From positions 71,328,724 to 71,392,723 of the forward strand of contig CAMGYJ010000002.1 of NCBI GenBank assembly GCA_946122785.1: a stretch of 64,000 bases of DNA, written 5' to 3'. Positions 1 to 12,306 of the stretch are shown here, in pieces (the stretch's first letter is position 1; each line of letters opens with the position of its first letter). The notes under the pieces were generated by a model. That model did no database searches, was not told the origin of the DNA, and saw only the letters and a program-made list of their open reading frames with translations. The stretch comes from Linum tenue (Eukaryota; Streptophyta; Magnoliopsida; Malpighiales; Linaceae). A program made the position numbers and the translations under genes.

Positions 1-584
1 TCAGTAGCCATAATTTGTCTATAAGGTGGATATTAGTTCAACCATTTTGGATACGAGTTAGTATCTGCTAACAAAAGGGCTTGTTAGCATTTTAACTTTT
101 TCGTTCTGGCCGTTTGTTTCCTCGGAAAACCGAAGCGAGGCGAGCAAGCTTCCTTTGCCTACTCTTTCCTCCTCCTGCCTGCAAACCTTTGTTGAGCGAA
201 TCCGGTACTTCACTCTTCTCTCTCCCTATCCCTACCCCGGCATCAAGCTGTGAAGAACGCTGCTCCCCGCCGGCCTCTTAGGTTAGGTAGACATTCTGCC
301 TCGTCTTTGTTCTTTCTTACTTGAATTTCTGCATCCGCATTTGGTTAGCATTTGATGCAATATCAGTTAACGAGAGGTTCAATTTGTTGCCGAAGCTAGG
401 GGATTTGGTTTTGTTCATGTTCCCTTTTCATCTCCTTACCGTTGAGTTTTGAATTTTCACTTCGCACTTTTGGGTTGAATTCAATTAGGGGCGAGTTGGA
501 GTTGGAGTAGGCCTGTATTTTCAGGACGAATTTAGTCAGGGCGACTCGGGTAGTGGTGTTTGAGCTTTGTTTAGTCGAGCAGTG
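1..584 (+). other. Upstream region and 5' UTR of the HEN2-type helicase gene
   Basis: No coding sequence is recognisable here. The stretch is T- and C-rich in the manner of a plant 5' leader and leads directly into the ATG at 585. An open frame extends upstream of that ATG, but only through a TTG codon, so 585 is taken as the start. I see no convincing TATA box. Confidence 0.4.
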
Positions 585-3500
585 ATGGAGGAGCAGTCAG
601 TAACCCCTTCCGGGAAGCGGAAGGCACCTGAGGACAGCGTAGTTGCGGATACCCCTCGGCAGGATTCCGCTCAGAAGCGTCAAAGTGTGACTCGCAGTTG
701 CGTGCATGAGGTTGCAGTGCCTAGTGATTATACTTCGCCTAAAGATGGAACTACGCACGGAACTCTGTCGAATCCAGTTTACAACGGTGAGATGGCCAAA
801 ACCTACGAGTTTGTGCTGGATCCGTTTCAGAAGGTATCGGTTGCCTGTTTGGAGAGAAAGGAGTCTGTTCTCGTCTCTGCGCATACTTCTGCTGGGAAGA
901 CAGCAGTGGCTGAGTATGCTATTGCAATGGCATTTAGAGATAAGCAGAGGGTTATATATACTTCCCCGCTGAAAGCTTTGAGCAACCAAAAGTATAGGGA
1001 GTTGCAGCATGAGTTTGAAGATGTTGGTTTGATGACTGGTGATGTGACACTCTCACCCAATGCTAGTGTTTTGGTGATGACAACGGAGATTCTTAGGGGA
1101 ATGCTTTACCGGGGATCACAGATTTTGAAGGAAGTTGCATGGGTTATCTTTGATGAAATCCATTACATGAAAGATCGTGAGAGAGGGGTTGTTTGGGAGG
1201 AGAGTATCATCTTTTTGCCACCAGAGATTAAAATGGTTTTCCTTTCTGCCACAATGTCGAATGCTACAGAGTTCGCAGAGTGGATTTGCCGTGTGCACAA
1301 GCAGCCTTGTCATGTGGTGTACACTGATTTTCGGCCAACTCCTTTGCAGCATTACGTCTTCCCTGTTGGTGGATCTGGCCTATACCTTGTTGTGGATGAG
1401 AATGAACAGTTCAGAGAGGAGAATTTTATGAAGCTGCAGAATTCCTTCTCAAAACAGAAAACTGGTGATGGGAACAAGAGTGCTAATGGTAAAGCAGGCG
1501 GTAGGATAGCAAAACCTGGCAATGCTTCTGGAGGGTCAGACATATACAAAATTGTAAAGGTCTGTAGCTTAGCTATTTCATTAACATTGTTCTTTGGTTT
1601 GTCTTCTGTTAAAGTTCTTCTATTATTGTGTTATTCAGTGAGTTTTAGATGGACTTGTAAGGCATTACAAGTGTCTGTTCACTTTTCAATATAAGTGCCA
1701 GGTAAACTTGATGAACGGTATGCAGGCTTCAAATTGTTATTTTTAGATGGCATATTGCCTTCACTATGCCCTCTGTTAAAAGGAAGAGCTTTTTGGATAC
1801 ATTTTTCTGTCTGCTCCGCATAACGTAAACAAGTAAAAGCTTTTGGGAGTTGACGAGATTGGTACTTATTTGATTCATAAAAAAAGCAGACTGTAAGGAA
1901 GGAAATACATTGTAATGGTTGTGTTCGTGCTCTACCTCTCCCTCCAAAAGTTTCCTGCAAATTGTACAGAAATGGCAATCGTAGATTGCAATGTAACATT
2001 AGTATATGCTCATTATTGACCCTTATTCTTAATTCATCTCTGTAAAATAGCATCCACATATTCTTACTGTCATTTCCCCAGCTTCAAATTTGGTATTTTT
2101 ACTTCAAATTGTTTACGTCGGTAGCCCTTTACTGAGAACTGCATGGCCTACTAAATTGTATTCGACAAATTAGTATCTTTTTAAGCTGGCCAAGTTTGTG
2201 ACTTGTTTCCAAGATTGAATTTAGTTACCCCCTGCCCTTACCTTAGATACGTCAATTTTGTTTCAGATGATTATGGAGCGGAAGTTTCAACCTGTTATCG
2301 TTTTTAGCTTTAGTCGAAGAGAGTGTGAACAACATGCAATGTCCATGTCTAAGTTGGACTTTAATACACCGGAGGAGAAGGAAATGGTGGACCAAGTCTT
2401 CAATAATGCAATACAATGCCTGAACGAAGAAGATAGAAGTTTACCTGCCATTGAATTGATGTTGCCACTACTTCAGCGAGGTATCGCTGTACATCATTCT
2501 GGCCTGCTTCCTGTCATTAAGGAATTGGTTGAGCTTCTTTTCCAAGAAGGCCTTGTGAAGGCATTATTTGCTACAGAAACAGTAAGTTTACTTCCTCGAA
2601 ACTTTGAAGCTCAATAGCTAAATACATGGCATTTGAATTATGAGCCGAGATCAATCATGTCGTTTAGGAGCTTTTCGGATTTGCTTCTGTTTTTTACCCT
2701 GTAATCCTCCTTTTGCTGGTCAAGAGGCTTCTATTGTTGTGGTCTCCTTTTTACTCCTCTGCTCGAGGGGCAAACTAGGTAAATGCTAATTGAGTGCAGG
2801 TGTTGAATAACTGATTAAGCAACATTCTTTTTCTTCTTTTTGACAGTTTGCAATGGGTTTAAACATGCCTGCCAAGACCGTTGTTTTTACTGCTGTTAAG
2901 AAGTTTGATGGTGATAGTCACCGTCACATAGGATCTGGTGAATATATCCAGGTGAGCAGTGATACTTCAAGGGCAATGCTCATGCATAAGTGTTTGAGTG
3001 AGCCAGTGTTCTAACCATTATACGATATCATTGTTGTCAATTTAGATGAGTGGAAGAGCTGGACGGCGTGGCAAAGATGACCGGGGTATTTGTATCATAA
3101 TGATTGACGAACAGGTAAGCATAAAGTTGGATGCTGGATATTTTAAACCTAGTCAACGTTAACTTGGAATGCAGCAATACTTGTGAAATTAAGTTTAAGC
3201 AACAGTTGTTTTATGGCTACCCTTTTGGGGAAGGAAAGATGACAAGTCACTGTCTTGCTCAATTTACTGATCCTGTGCAACTATTGCAGATGGAGATGGA
3301 GACTCTCAAGGACATGGTTCTGGGTAAACCAGCTCCTCTAGTTAGTACTTTTAGGCTGAGTTATTATTCCATTTTAAACTTAATGAGCCGTGCGGAAGGC
3401 CAGTTCACTGCCGAGCATGTGATTAGGAATTCATTCCACCAATTTCAATATGAAAAGGTTTGGTTTTGCCCCTTTCTCTTTGTACAAGTGATTAGTTAGT

Positions 3501-6500
3501 CTGGTGACTAAAACTGTTGATTACTCCCCCTTTCAGGCTTTACCTGATATCGGCAACAAGGTTTCAAAACTTGAACAAGAAGCTGCTAACTTGGCTTCAT
3601 CCGGAGATGTAACGAATATGTTCCACATGTTTACATTTCCTCTCCTGTTACCACTTGGTTTCATGCACTACTAACTTTGGAAAGCTTTCTGATACTTTGG
3701 CTAGGGCAAAGTTGCTGAATATCATAAGCTGAAGCTAGAGATCGTGCAACTTGAGAAAAAGATGATGACTGAAATCACAAGGCCTGAAAGAGTACTTTAT
3801 TATTTATGCCCTGGCCGACTGGTACGTTCTGGACATAAGCATAGAACTGGTGTTGGAACGAAGCTACAAGGCTGATTTCTGAATCTATATTATTTGGAAG
3901 TCGTCGTCTTTGAGGTTTATCATTTTTGCTATTAATACTAGGTGTCTGTCTCATTTCAAAATGTCACCTTGATTCTGTTTTGAATTTTTTGTCTATAGGA
4001 TAGCCGTATTATGTCTGTGTTAACAGCCCTTTTGGAAATTATTCATATTCTAGTCTGTCGTTCGGTAGTATGTGTGTCGTGTTCACAAGCTACCATGTAG
4101 GTTATTAACGACATCCTCCTCGAGTGTGTTTGTCTTTTCTACAGCCCTTTTGAAAATTACTCATATTCTAGTCTGTTGTTCGGTAGTATGTGTGTCGTGT
4201 TCACCAGATACCATGTATATTATTAACGACATCCTTCTCACGTGTGTTTGTCTTTTCTGCAGGTCAGAATCAGAGAAGGTGGAACTGACTGGGGCTGGGG
4301 GGTTGTAGTAAATGTTGTGAAGAAACCGTCTTCAGGGATGGGTGCACTACCCTCTCGTGGTAGTGGCTACATAGTGGATACTTTACTTCACTGCACACCT
4401 GGATCAAGTGAGGGTGGCTCAAGGCCCAAACCTTGTCCTCCTCGGCCTGGAGAGAAGGGAGAGATGCATGTGGTAAGTTTTGAAGTTGGATGTAAACTCT
4501 TTCACCTTCCAAGCCATGTATTATTGTTGCTCAATAGTATATGATATATCAGCCTATGCGTCCCATAAATTTTTTAGCACTTCTCTTAGATTTCTTCTAA
4601 TTTTTCTCTTCTTGCACTGTAACTCTTAAAGATGCTGACATGAGTTGGCGCAATCCTGACTCAAGTCTGTACTTACTTCAGGTCCCTGTTGAGCTGCCCC
4701 TGGTTTCTGCTCTCAGTAAAGTGAGAATTACCATTCCGTCTGATCTCCGACCATTGGAAGCAAGGCAAAGTATACTTATAGCACTTGAAGAACTAGGATC
4801 TCGGTTTCCTGAAGGTCTTCCAAAACTTAATCCAGTAAAGGTAACTGCTTGACTGTGAGTTGAATGTTAGAAAGTGCATCTTATCTATAAGGATGAAACA
4901 GAAAGAAATGGTGTTAGTAATATGTAACTGCTCTAAAAATATCATATTGGTTTGGACCTAGTTCTGCAATCATCATATATATATGTTGGTATGCCTCGCC
5001 CCTGAAGATTAAAGATGTATGTTAAGGTTTCTCGTTAAAGAATAAGTAGCAGTACTAAAGAGTTAGTCACTAGAGAGATGGAAAGACCATTTTTAGTCCT
5101 TTCAGACGAGCATTTACAAGATTTATTCACACCCCCGAGTCATTGTCTTTAGTCCTTTCATACGAGCATTTTTAAATTTTCCCAGTATAAATTATGTAGA
5201 AGTGGCTGACGTTCGATCTTTCTAATAGTAGAAATTATGAAGTTTTCTCTTGAGGTTACCTGCATTTTTGTGGTTGTAAATTACCACTGCCATTCTAAGT
5301 GTTCTTTCATCGAATGTACTTCCAGGATATGAAAATTGAAGATCCCGAAATTGTTGATTTGGTCAAGCAAATAGAAGAACTGGAAAGGAAGTTACATGCA
5401 CATCCTATGCATAAGGTAATCTTGCCCTGTGGATCAAATTTGTGCCTTTGTTATGATAGTGCATGGATGAAAAAGTTGTCTCACTGGATTAGTCATGTGA
5501 TATCTTGCTTTCAGTCGCAAGATGTGAATCAGATTAAAAGTTTCCAAAGGAAGGCTGAGGTGGATCATGAAATTCAACAACTCAAGTTAAAAATGCGAGA
5601 CTCACAGGTATTTTACCTTGGTGTTTGCAGAGTGAACATGTAGAATCTGTGTTTCCTATTGAAGGTCATCCCTGTGATTGAAATTAAGAAATATGATCCA
5701 AGTCTCTTGCAGAAGAGCCAGTTTGATTGAGGTTGTTTCAGTGTCTACCTCTTATTTCTATATATTCAGACCAAAATTGGAAAAGTTTTGTTGAGCCTCT
5801 TATAGAAGTAGCAACTTTCATCTTTGTTTTGTATGATATGGTCTTTGAGGCTGAACAAGTATGGTGGAGAAGTTCTATCTGTGATAATATCTTATGTTGC
5901 AGCATAGATATCACTATTGCTCATTTTATCTCTATCCACTCTGGACTTGGTTCTTGTTCTCCCAGTACCCTATTCATTTTATTGAGACACCATTGCTCTC
6001 TTGTTTTTGGAGCCTCCATAAGAGTCCTTGCTGGTGCAACAATCACCACAATTTATTTTGTTCTTATTCTTATATTTTCCCTCCCTCTTTAAGGTTCCTT
6101 TTACCTTAGGTCTATGGTAGTCAATTTTATTCTGTGTTCTCATCTCTGCTACTAAAAAATTTCATCCTTGATAATTGCAGCTGCAAAAATTTCGTGATGA
6201 ACTCAAGAACCGTTCACGAGTCTTGAAAAGACTTGGTCATATAGACGGTGACAGTGTCGTACAGCTAAAGGGTCGAGCAGCCTGTTTGATAGACACAGGA
6301 GATGAACTTCTTGTAACTGAACTTATGTTTAACGGTAACCTAATTACTGCTCCCTCCTAGCAAGCCCTCTGTGTTTCCATCCTGTGTGTACAGCTTTTCA
6401 TCAAAATAAAAGTGGATGTACAGCTTTTCCCTAGAAAATGTTGTATCATGTGAAGCTTTTGCATATGGCTGAAATTGTGCACAATTTTTTGGTTCTACGT

Positions 6501-7569
6501 TAAGTGCAAATATAGGTTTGCTAACTGAAGCGTCTAGCTTATGATCTCATAAAGATTTGCTTCGCTAATCTAAAGACACTAACAGTATATAGTTAGTTAG
6601 AAACGGCTTCAACTGACACTCAGTGATGCTGTTTTATGCATGCACTATGTTGCGGTTGGTGGGGTGATGATTTTTGTCCATCAGATTGGTCATAAAACCT
6701 ATGACTATCATCCGTCAGTGAGCACAGTGAACTTTAGTCTATAGAAAAGTTGCATGTGGAAATAAGATTTGTTTTTTCATTTGTCAGGTACCTTCAATGA
6801 TCTTGATCATCACCAAGTTGCAGCTCTAGCAAGCTGTTTCATTCCAGTGGACAAATCAAACGAGCAAATACACTTGAGAACCGAGCTTGCTAAACCATTA
6901 CAGCAGCTCCAAGAAAGCGCAAGAAAAATAGCCGAGGTTTCATCTTCAGCACACTTCTTTTTCCCTCTTATATGCCTCTCTCAACAGTGTTCAGCTTTAC
7001 AAGACCAAGACAAATTTGACATAACACATAAGGGATCAACATGATTGCAGATACAATATGAGTGCAAATTGGAAATAAATGTAGAAGAGTACGTTGAGTC
7101 AACTGTGCGGCCATTCTTGATGGACGTGATCTACTGTTGGTCGAAGGTAATCCTCCCATCTCCACGCCTACCTACCTTTGTCTCATCACCTGATAGTCCA
7201 GCAAAATTGTTGTAAATGTCTCCATTTTTCTCTTGTTATTTTTGTCTCTCTTCCAGGGTGCTAGTTTTGCAGAAGTTATACAGATGACTGATATCTTCGA
7301 GGGCAGTATCATTAGGAGCGCCAGGCGATTGGACGAATTCTTGAACCAGGTAAAACCACGACCATATATTTTCTTAACACTGCTTTAATTCTAGATTTAC
7401 GTCGTCATCAACTTTGGCCGAGTTTCTTATTTGTTCGCTTTGCTACTCGACAATCCAGTTACGTGCAGCTGCTCAGGCCGTGGGAGAAACCAGCTTGGAG
7501 GAGAAATTCGAAGCAGCTTGTAAAAGCCTTCAACGCGGGATCATGTTTGCGAACTCTCTGTATCTGTAA
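585..7569 (+). CDS. HEN2: DExH-box RNA helicase, HEN2/MTR4 family (nuclear exosome cofactor)
   Basis: This is an ATP-dependent Ski2-like helicase that feeds RNA to the nuclear exosome; HEN2 is the nucleoplasmic plant paralogue of MTR4. Sixteen exons join in frame: 585-1559, 2267-2581, 2847-2951, 3046-3114, 3290-3457, 3537-3608, 3705-3821, 4263-4472, 4682-4840, 5326-5415, 5515-5607, 6181-6334, 6788-6936, 7051-7146, 7257-7349 and 7459-7569. All introns are GT-AG. The product is 991 aa, close to the roughly 995 aa of Arabidopsis HEN2. Visible motifs are Walker A AHTSAGKT (about residues 99-106), the DEIH box (190-193), SAT (221-223), motif [12 protein letters not shown] (exon 4), a KOW-type arch segment around [10 protein letters not shown] (exon 8), and the C-terminal DSHCT region ending in FANSLYL. 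The N-terminus and overall identity favour HEN2 over MTR4; this comparison is from memory. No frame damage is seen. Confidence 0.95.
4023..4258 (+). repeat. 118-bp tandem duplication in HEN2 intron 7
   Basis: Two near-identical units lie at 4023-4140 and 4141-4258, both beginning ACAGCCCTTTTG and both containing a CGGTAGTATGTGTGTCGTGT core. The duplication includes the pyrimidine tract before the real acceptor, which ends at 4262. A second acceptor-like site, TTTTCTACAG, therefore ends at 4144. Confidence 0.9.
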
Positions 7570-7797
7570 GCCGCTAATCGTTGTTTTGCAGGTGACACAC
7601 TTTACTCGACAAAGATCGAAAGGGAAAGCAACATAGGGATTTCCATGTGAAGTTTACTACCATTCTCTGTATGTTGTAAGTACTTGGGACACTTTTACTG
7701 GGACGAGAAAAAAAAAAAACAAACAAGAAACTAGAAAGCATAAAGCAACGACTCTTGATCCAAATCTGTTCAAGGTTTCCTTCTCCAGACGACACAT
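7570..7797. other. Short tail-to-tail spacer between HEN2 and C4H
   Basis: Only 228 bp separate the stop codon of the forward helicase gene from the stop codon of the reverse P450 gene. Both 3' UTRs must lie here or overlap. A poly-A run of about 12 bases lies near 7710-7721. I see no further gene. Confidence 0.7.
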
Positions 7798-9505
7798 TCA
7801 AACCTCGATCGGATCGAAAACAACCGTCGAATGTTTGGCAATGTGCAGACTGAACTGCCCTCCTTTCTCAGTCACATCAATCTTCTCTACTCCCGGCGGA
7901 GCCTTCATCTCGAACTCACTCACCAGCTTCCCGATCACCATCCCCAGGATCGGCATTGCCAGTATGATCCCAGGGCAGCTCCTCCTCCCCATCCCAAACG
8001 GCAGGAACCGGAAATCCACTCTGCCTCCAGCCACCGCTGCATCCGTCTCCCCTTCCTCCTCCAAGAACCTCTCCGGCCGAAACTCCTCCGGTTTCTTCCA
8101 CCACGCCGGGTTGTTGGCCAGCCACCACGCGTTCACCACCACCTTCGACTCCTTGGGAATCGTGTAGCCACCGAGCTGGGCCTCCTCGAGGTTCATGTGC
8201 GGGACCAGCAGGGGGATCGGAGTGTGCAGCCGGAGCGTCTCCTTCACCACTGCTTGCAGGTAAGGGAGGTCATGGAGTCTGGATTCGGTTACCGGGTTGC
8301 CGTTCAGGACGCCGGCGATTTCTTGCCGGATTTTGTGCTGGACCTGTGGGTGGTTCACTAGCTCGGCGATCGCCCACTCCATGGACCAGAGGGTGGTTTC
8401 GATGGCGGCGACGTTGATGTTCTCCACGATGTAGAGCACGTTGGCTTCGCTGATCTCGCCCTTCTTCTCCGAGTCGATTATGTGGTCCATGGCGCAGGTG
8501 AGTTTCTGGGTTTTCTCCCCATCATTTCCCGCCATTATTTTCCTGTTAACGGAACAGAATAACATAGTTAGTTGGTTAGCTTAGGGAAAATTTCCTAATT
8601 CAGGAGTTTGGTTATTGAATCAAAATGTAAAGTTAGCTACTTTACCTTCTCTGTTCCACGTAGTGGTTGTTGAAGAAAGCCAGCCGCCTCCGCTGCAAAT
8701 CCCTGCACTTATTCAAATACCCCCTCAAGAACGGCCGCAACAGGGGAATGAAATCGCCATAGTTATACTCGAAGCTCTGCGCCAGCCGACTCCTCTCCGA
8801 GTTAAACCTCGTCGCCTCCACGAACAGAGGATCATCCACCGACTCGAACCCAACACCAAACATCATCCTGTACATTATGTTATACAGCATCAGCTGCAGC
8901 CTCCTCCTCACCACAATCCCTTCTCCTCCTCCCTTCCCCTGCTTCCCCAAATCGCGGACCACGGAATCCATCTCCTCCTCCCACATCCCGCCGTAGCTCT
9001 GCACGACCCTGTTGGTGAAGAAGGGCAGGGTCATGATCCGCCGCATCTTCCGCCAGTGGTCGCCGTAGACGGTGAACACCATGTCCTGGCCGTTCCCCGT
9101 GAAGATGTCGAACACCACGTTGCGGGGTCGGGACCCGAATTCTACACCCTGGGCGTGGAGGACCTGGTGGGCGAGTTTCGGGTCCGAGACGGCGACGAGG
9201 TTCTTGGAGCCGAGCTTGAGGAGGAAGACGGGGCCGTGGGTGAGGGAGAGGGAGGCGAGGAGGCGGTGGTTGATGTCGTTGCCGAGGTGGAGCCAGTTGC
9301 CGAAGATTGGGATGGATGGAGGGCCGGGAGGGAGGTTTTTGTTGTTGTTGTTGGAATTGTGGTGGAAGATCAAGATTGTGGTGGTGATGAGAGGGATGGT
9401 GAGGAGAAGGGAAGGAATGGTGGGAAGGAAGAGGATTGCTATGGGGAGTAGAAGGAGGAGGAGGAGGAGGAGGAGGAGGAGGATTGGTTTGGTGGATTTC
9501 TTCAT
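7798..9505 (-). CDS. CYP73A: trans-cinnamate 4-hydroxylase, class II (CYP73A)
   Basis: This is an ER-anchored cytochrome P450 that hydroxylates trans-cinnamate to p-coumarate, the second step of the phenylpropanoid pathway. Exons are 8646-9505 and 7798-8542 with a 103-bp intron; the product is 534 aa. Visible features are a very long hydrophobic anchor (residues 8-47), the LPPGPP hinge (about 58-63), the [17 protein letters not shown] block, the I-helix AAIETT (332-337), KETLR (ExxR, 387-391), EFRPERF, and the haem loop [11 protein letters not shown] with Cys near 476. The long N-terminus is the mark of class II C4H enzymes, which are larger than the usual 505 aa. I chose the ATG at 9505 because the TATA box at 9572-9581 lies downstream of the next upstream in-frame ATG (9652). 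Many C4H genes have two introns; only one is seen here. The coding region is GC-rich compared with its neighbours. Confidence 0.95.
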
Positions 9506-9571
9506 GTTGTTTTTGAGAAGTGGAAGGTGAGAGTTTGTATTGAGTTTTGGTAAGGGGAAAATGGAGGGAAG

Positions 9572-9581
9572 TTTATATATA
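9572..9581 (-). promoter_or_regulatory. TATA box of the C4H gene
   Basis: On the minus strand the sequence reads TTATATATAA, about 67 bp upstream of the chosen ATG. This leaves room for a short 5' leader and excludes the upstream in-frame ATG at 9652 as the normal start. Confidence 0.75.
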
Positions 9582-9617
9582 AGGGAGGAGATGGTGGAAA
9601 TGGAAAGAGGGTTTTGG

Positions 9618-9624
9618 GGTAGGT
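9618..9624 (-). promoter_or_regulatory. AC element (ACCTACC), probable MYB site of the C4H promoter
   Basis: The minus strand reads ACCTACC, about 37 bp upstream of the TATA box. AC elements of this form bind R2R3-MYB factors and are typical of PAL, C4H and 4CL promoters. A second copy, within CCAACCTACC, lies at about 9970-9979. The role is inferred from sequence match and position. Confidence 0.55.
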
Positions 9625-9652
9625 GTGGATGGCAAATGGTTTTTGGTAACAT

Positions 9653-11429
9653 GTCTATGGGCTAGGCTTTTTGAGTATGGTTGTTTTGTTTGCTTGAAAG
9701 ATTCTAACTCAGCCTAGGAGTTTGACTAATAATGAGGTGGGAATTAGGGATGATAAAAGAATATCCACAAATTTTGAGAGAGTTATAGCATGCTTTTTTT
9801 TTTAAAGTTTGGGTCTAAATTAGATTCATTATATTGATAATAAAAAAAAATTATATTCAGTTTTATTGTGGTTCTTGTCATTTTTTTTTGTACAATTATT
9901 TGGATACAAATGGATCAATTTTGAGTGAGACCAAAATTGGACTCTATTCAAATCCAACTTAGTGAAGGAGGTAGGTTGGAGCTAGGAGGAGCTATAGCAC
10001 CCCTTGAAATTGAAAATATAAGTAAATTTACTTGTAAAATTTGTAATAAATTAAAGAAATAGACCAGTAAGTAAGACGTTAGCCCCCTCCCAATTATCAC
10101 GCTTCAAGTCAGCCCTCCCCCCACTCATTCGGATTCATGGCTCAACCACTGCAACTCAAGCTCAAAATCATTTAAGAGTGCTTATGTAAGTGACCCAATG
10201 CACATATGATAATGATAATTAAGTCAAATTACTCAATAAGTCGACCCATTGTCATTACCAACAGAATGGAGTTGGACATGATCGAATTTTTTTAAAGATT
10301 ACTACAAGTAAAGAAGATTGGGAAAATCAGTCGATAGTAGTAGCCCACTAGGAAGTCTTTTTGAGATTATAACATAGTACATTGAAGTTGGCTTACTATT
10401 GAGAATTAGGATATCAATTAGGCTAGAAACCCTGTTTATGTTTATATAATGTAGCTAGGTGGATTGGATTAAAATTGTAGCAAAAAATTCGTCGAGGTAA
10501 GGTCCAAAAGCAAATCAAGTTGCTCTTATGAGCACACAATAATTACGTTTAAGTTAACTTTGTATTTTTTTCAAGCATGAGTAGTTGCAATTGATTAATC
10601 AAAGTTTAGTTGTACATGAATCATACGAATAAGTTGTAACATTTATTATATTTCAGATCCAAAATCTACAAGAATCGAGTTGAGATTGTCCATAAAAAAA
10701 ATTCAGGTGAGTATATATAAAATTATATGGGGTTCGAAACCCAAAATACTAAATTATGAAACAAATAATCCATTCAATTTTCAAAATTTTCATTTTCGAG
10801 TTAGGTCCTCCAATGTGGCTCCACCATTGACTAAAGGAAATTATTCTTTATCTGAATTGTACTCGAATTATCACTGTTCTTGTTACCAAAGTAGTTGGTA
10901 TAGTTTCATTTTGATTCATGATATTATCATCTCCAAAGCTTAGTTCCACATCTTCTTAAATTTATGAAAATGCATAGTTAATGTTTGGTTGGCATATTTT
11001 TTAATCCAAGGGGGAAGGACATGAACGTGTTTAATTCCGGGTAGGAGAGATTTAGAATGGTTTTAAGTGATCTATTGATGAAGTCAAAACACTTCAGTTG
11101 GTAGTAGGCAGGCAGGCAGAGGGGAAGGAAAGAAAGAATAGCGTATGAAATGCCAACAATCTTCAAAAAGTGAAAAGTGGTGTCTTCAATCTTTCTATAA
11201 CGTGGTGTAAAAAAAAATCTTTCTATAAAATTTTAGCCAGATTTGGTTCTCCACGTACCACGTTGTTCATAATGAAACAGCAAGTAAGAATAGACAAGTT
11301 AAGTTAAGTCTTGTTCAGTTCTTGGTGCTTGCGAGCTAACTTGACTAGTTGAGCTTTATTCATTTCGAGCTTACGAGTGATTCGATAACGTGTCTAGTGA
11401 GTCAGCTTGACTAGTTATCGACTTAATAT
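9653..11429. other. AT-rich intergenic region, no gene seen
   Basis: The first 350 bp would be the distal C4H promoter. The rest is AT-rich with short poly-A and poly-T runs and only short open frames with no recognisable domain. Confidence 0.6.
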
Positions 11430-12106
11430 CATATCTACATATAGTTTTTTTTTTCTCCAAGAAATGTCAAGAGAGAACCTATACACACTACCCAAACCCT
11501 GCCCAACCCATACATTAGCGAAGCCAATCCACAAAGTCAAAGGAGTACAACTCTAAAGGGGAGAGTAACAGGGCTTTCTGCGCCACTCTATGGGCAGCCC
11601 TGTTCGCAGTCCGGGGGACTGCCCTAAACTCTAAGGAAAAAGACACAGAAGATAAGATAAGAAAGCAATCCCGAAGCACCGGTCCTCCAATGGAATCTGA
11701 TAATACACCTTGACGCAGCTGACGAATCACCACCTCTGAATCTCCTTCAATGAAGACCCGGGATAGCGATTTGGAGACCACAAGGAAAATGGCGTCTCTA
11801 GCAGCAAGGAGTTCTGCAAGGTAGGGATCAGCAATACCAGGGTGAAGAGCACCTACAGCCAGCTCCACACGCCCGTCTGAACCTCGCACTACTAGACCAG
11901 ACGAGCATCCAGAGGAGCGAACAGCAGCATCAAAGTTGATCTTCAGAAAGCCAACAGGAGGAGGGGACCAGGAAGAGCGGCGAGAGAGGGGCGGCTGGAG
12001 CGGGGGAGCAGGGACCAAAGGGAGGGAGGAAGACAGTTCTTGAAGTTGGAAAAAACACTGACGAGCGAGAGACTGGGCAAGAGGTTGGACATATCTACAT
12101 ATAGTT
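11430..12106 (-). mobile_element. 5'-truncated LINE (non-LTR retrotransposon) with 17-bp target site duplication
   Basis: The direct repeat CATATCTACATATAGTT occurs at 11430-11446 and again at 12090-12106. Immediately inside the left copy is a T run, the poly-A tail of an element lying on the minus strand. The body, 11447-12089, carries only the 3' end of a LINE. This is the expected product of incomplete target-primed reverse transcription. Confidence 0.9.
11515..12018 (-). pseudogene. LINE ORF2 remnant: C-terminal RNase H-like domain
   Basis: The open frame encodes an RNase H fold of the plant LINE type: KINFDAAVRSSG, GLVVRGSDGRVELAVG, an AELLAARDAI segment with the acidic residue, IEGDSEVVIRQL, and a C-terminal AHRVAQKAL. 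No endonuclease or reverse transcriptase is present. It is a fragment inside the 5'-truncated LINE, with no start codon of its own gene. Confidence 0.85.
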
Positions 12107-12306
12107 ATGAGCTGACTTAGTGATAGCTCATAGAGTTGTTAAATTATGTGTTTCAAAGCATATTATGGTTTAAGAACAATATAACACATAAACATGAGAC
12201 CAGTTAATGAAGAAAATTGACTATTGTTCTTTTTTCATCGTGATATTAGTCACATGTATAATCTATATATGGCATACAAAATCTAGAGGTTGGGATTCTC
12301 TAAATT

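Noticed and set aside
8615..9530. Long open frames on the plus strand across the C4H gene (for example 8615-9451 and 9072-9530)
   Set aside because: They are antisense shadows of the GC-rich C4H exon, with His/Pro/Glu/Gly-rich low-complexity products and no domain.
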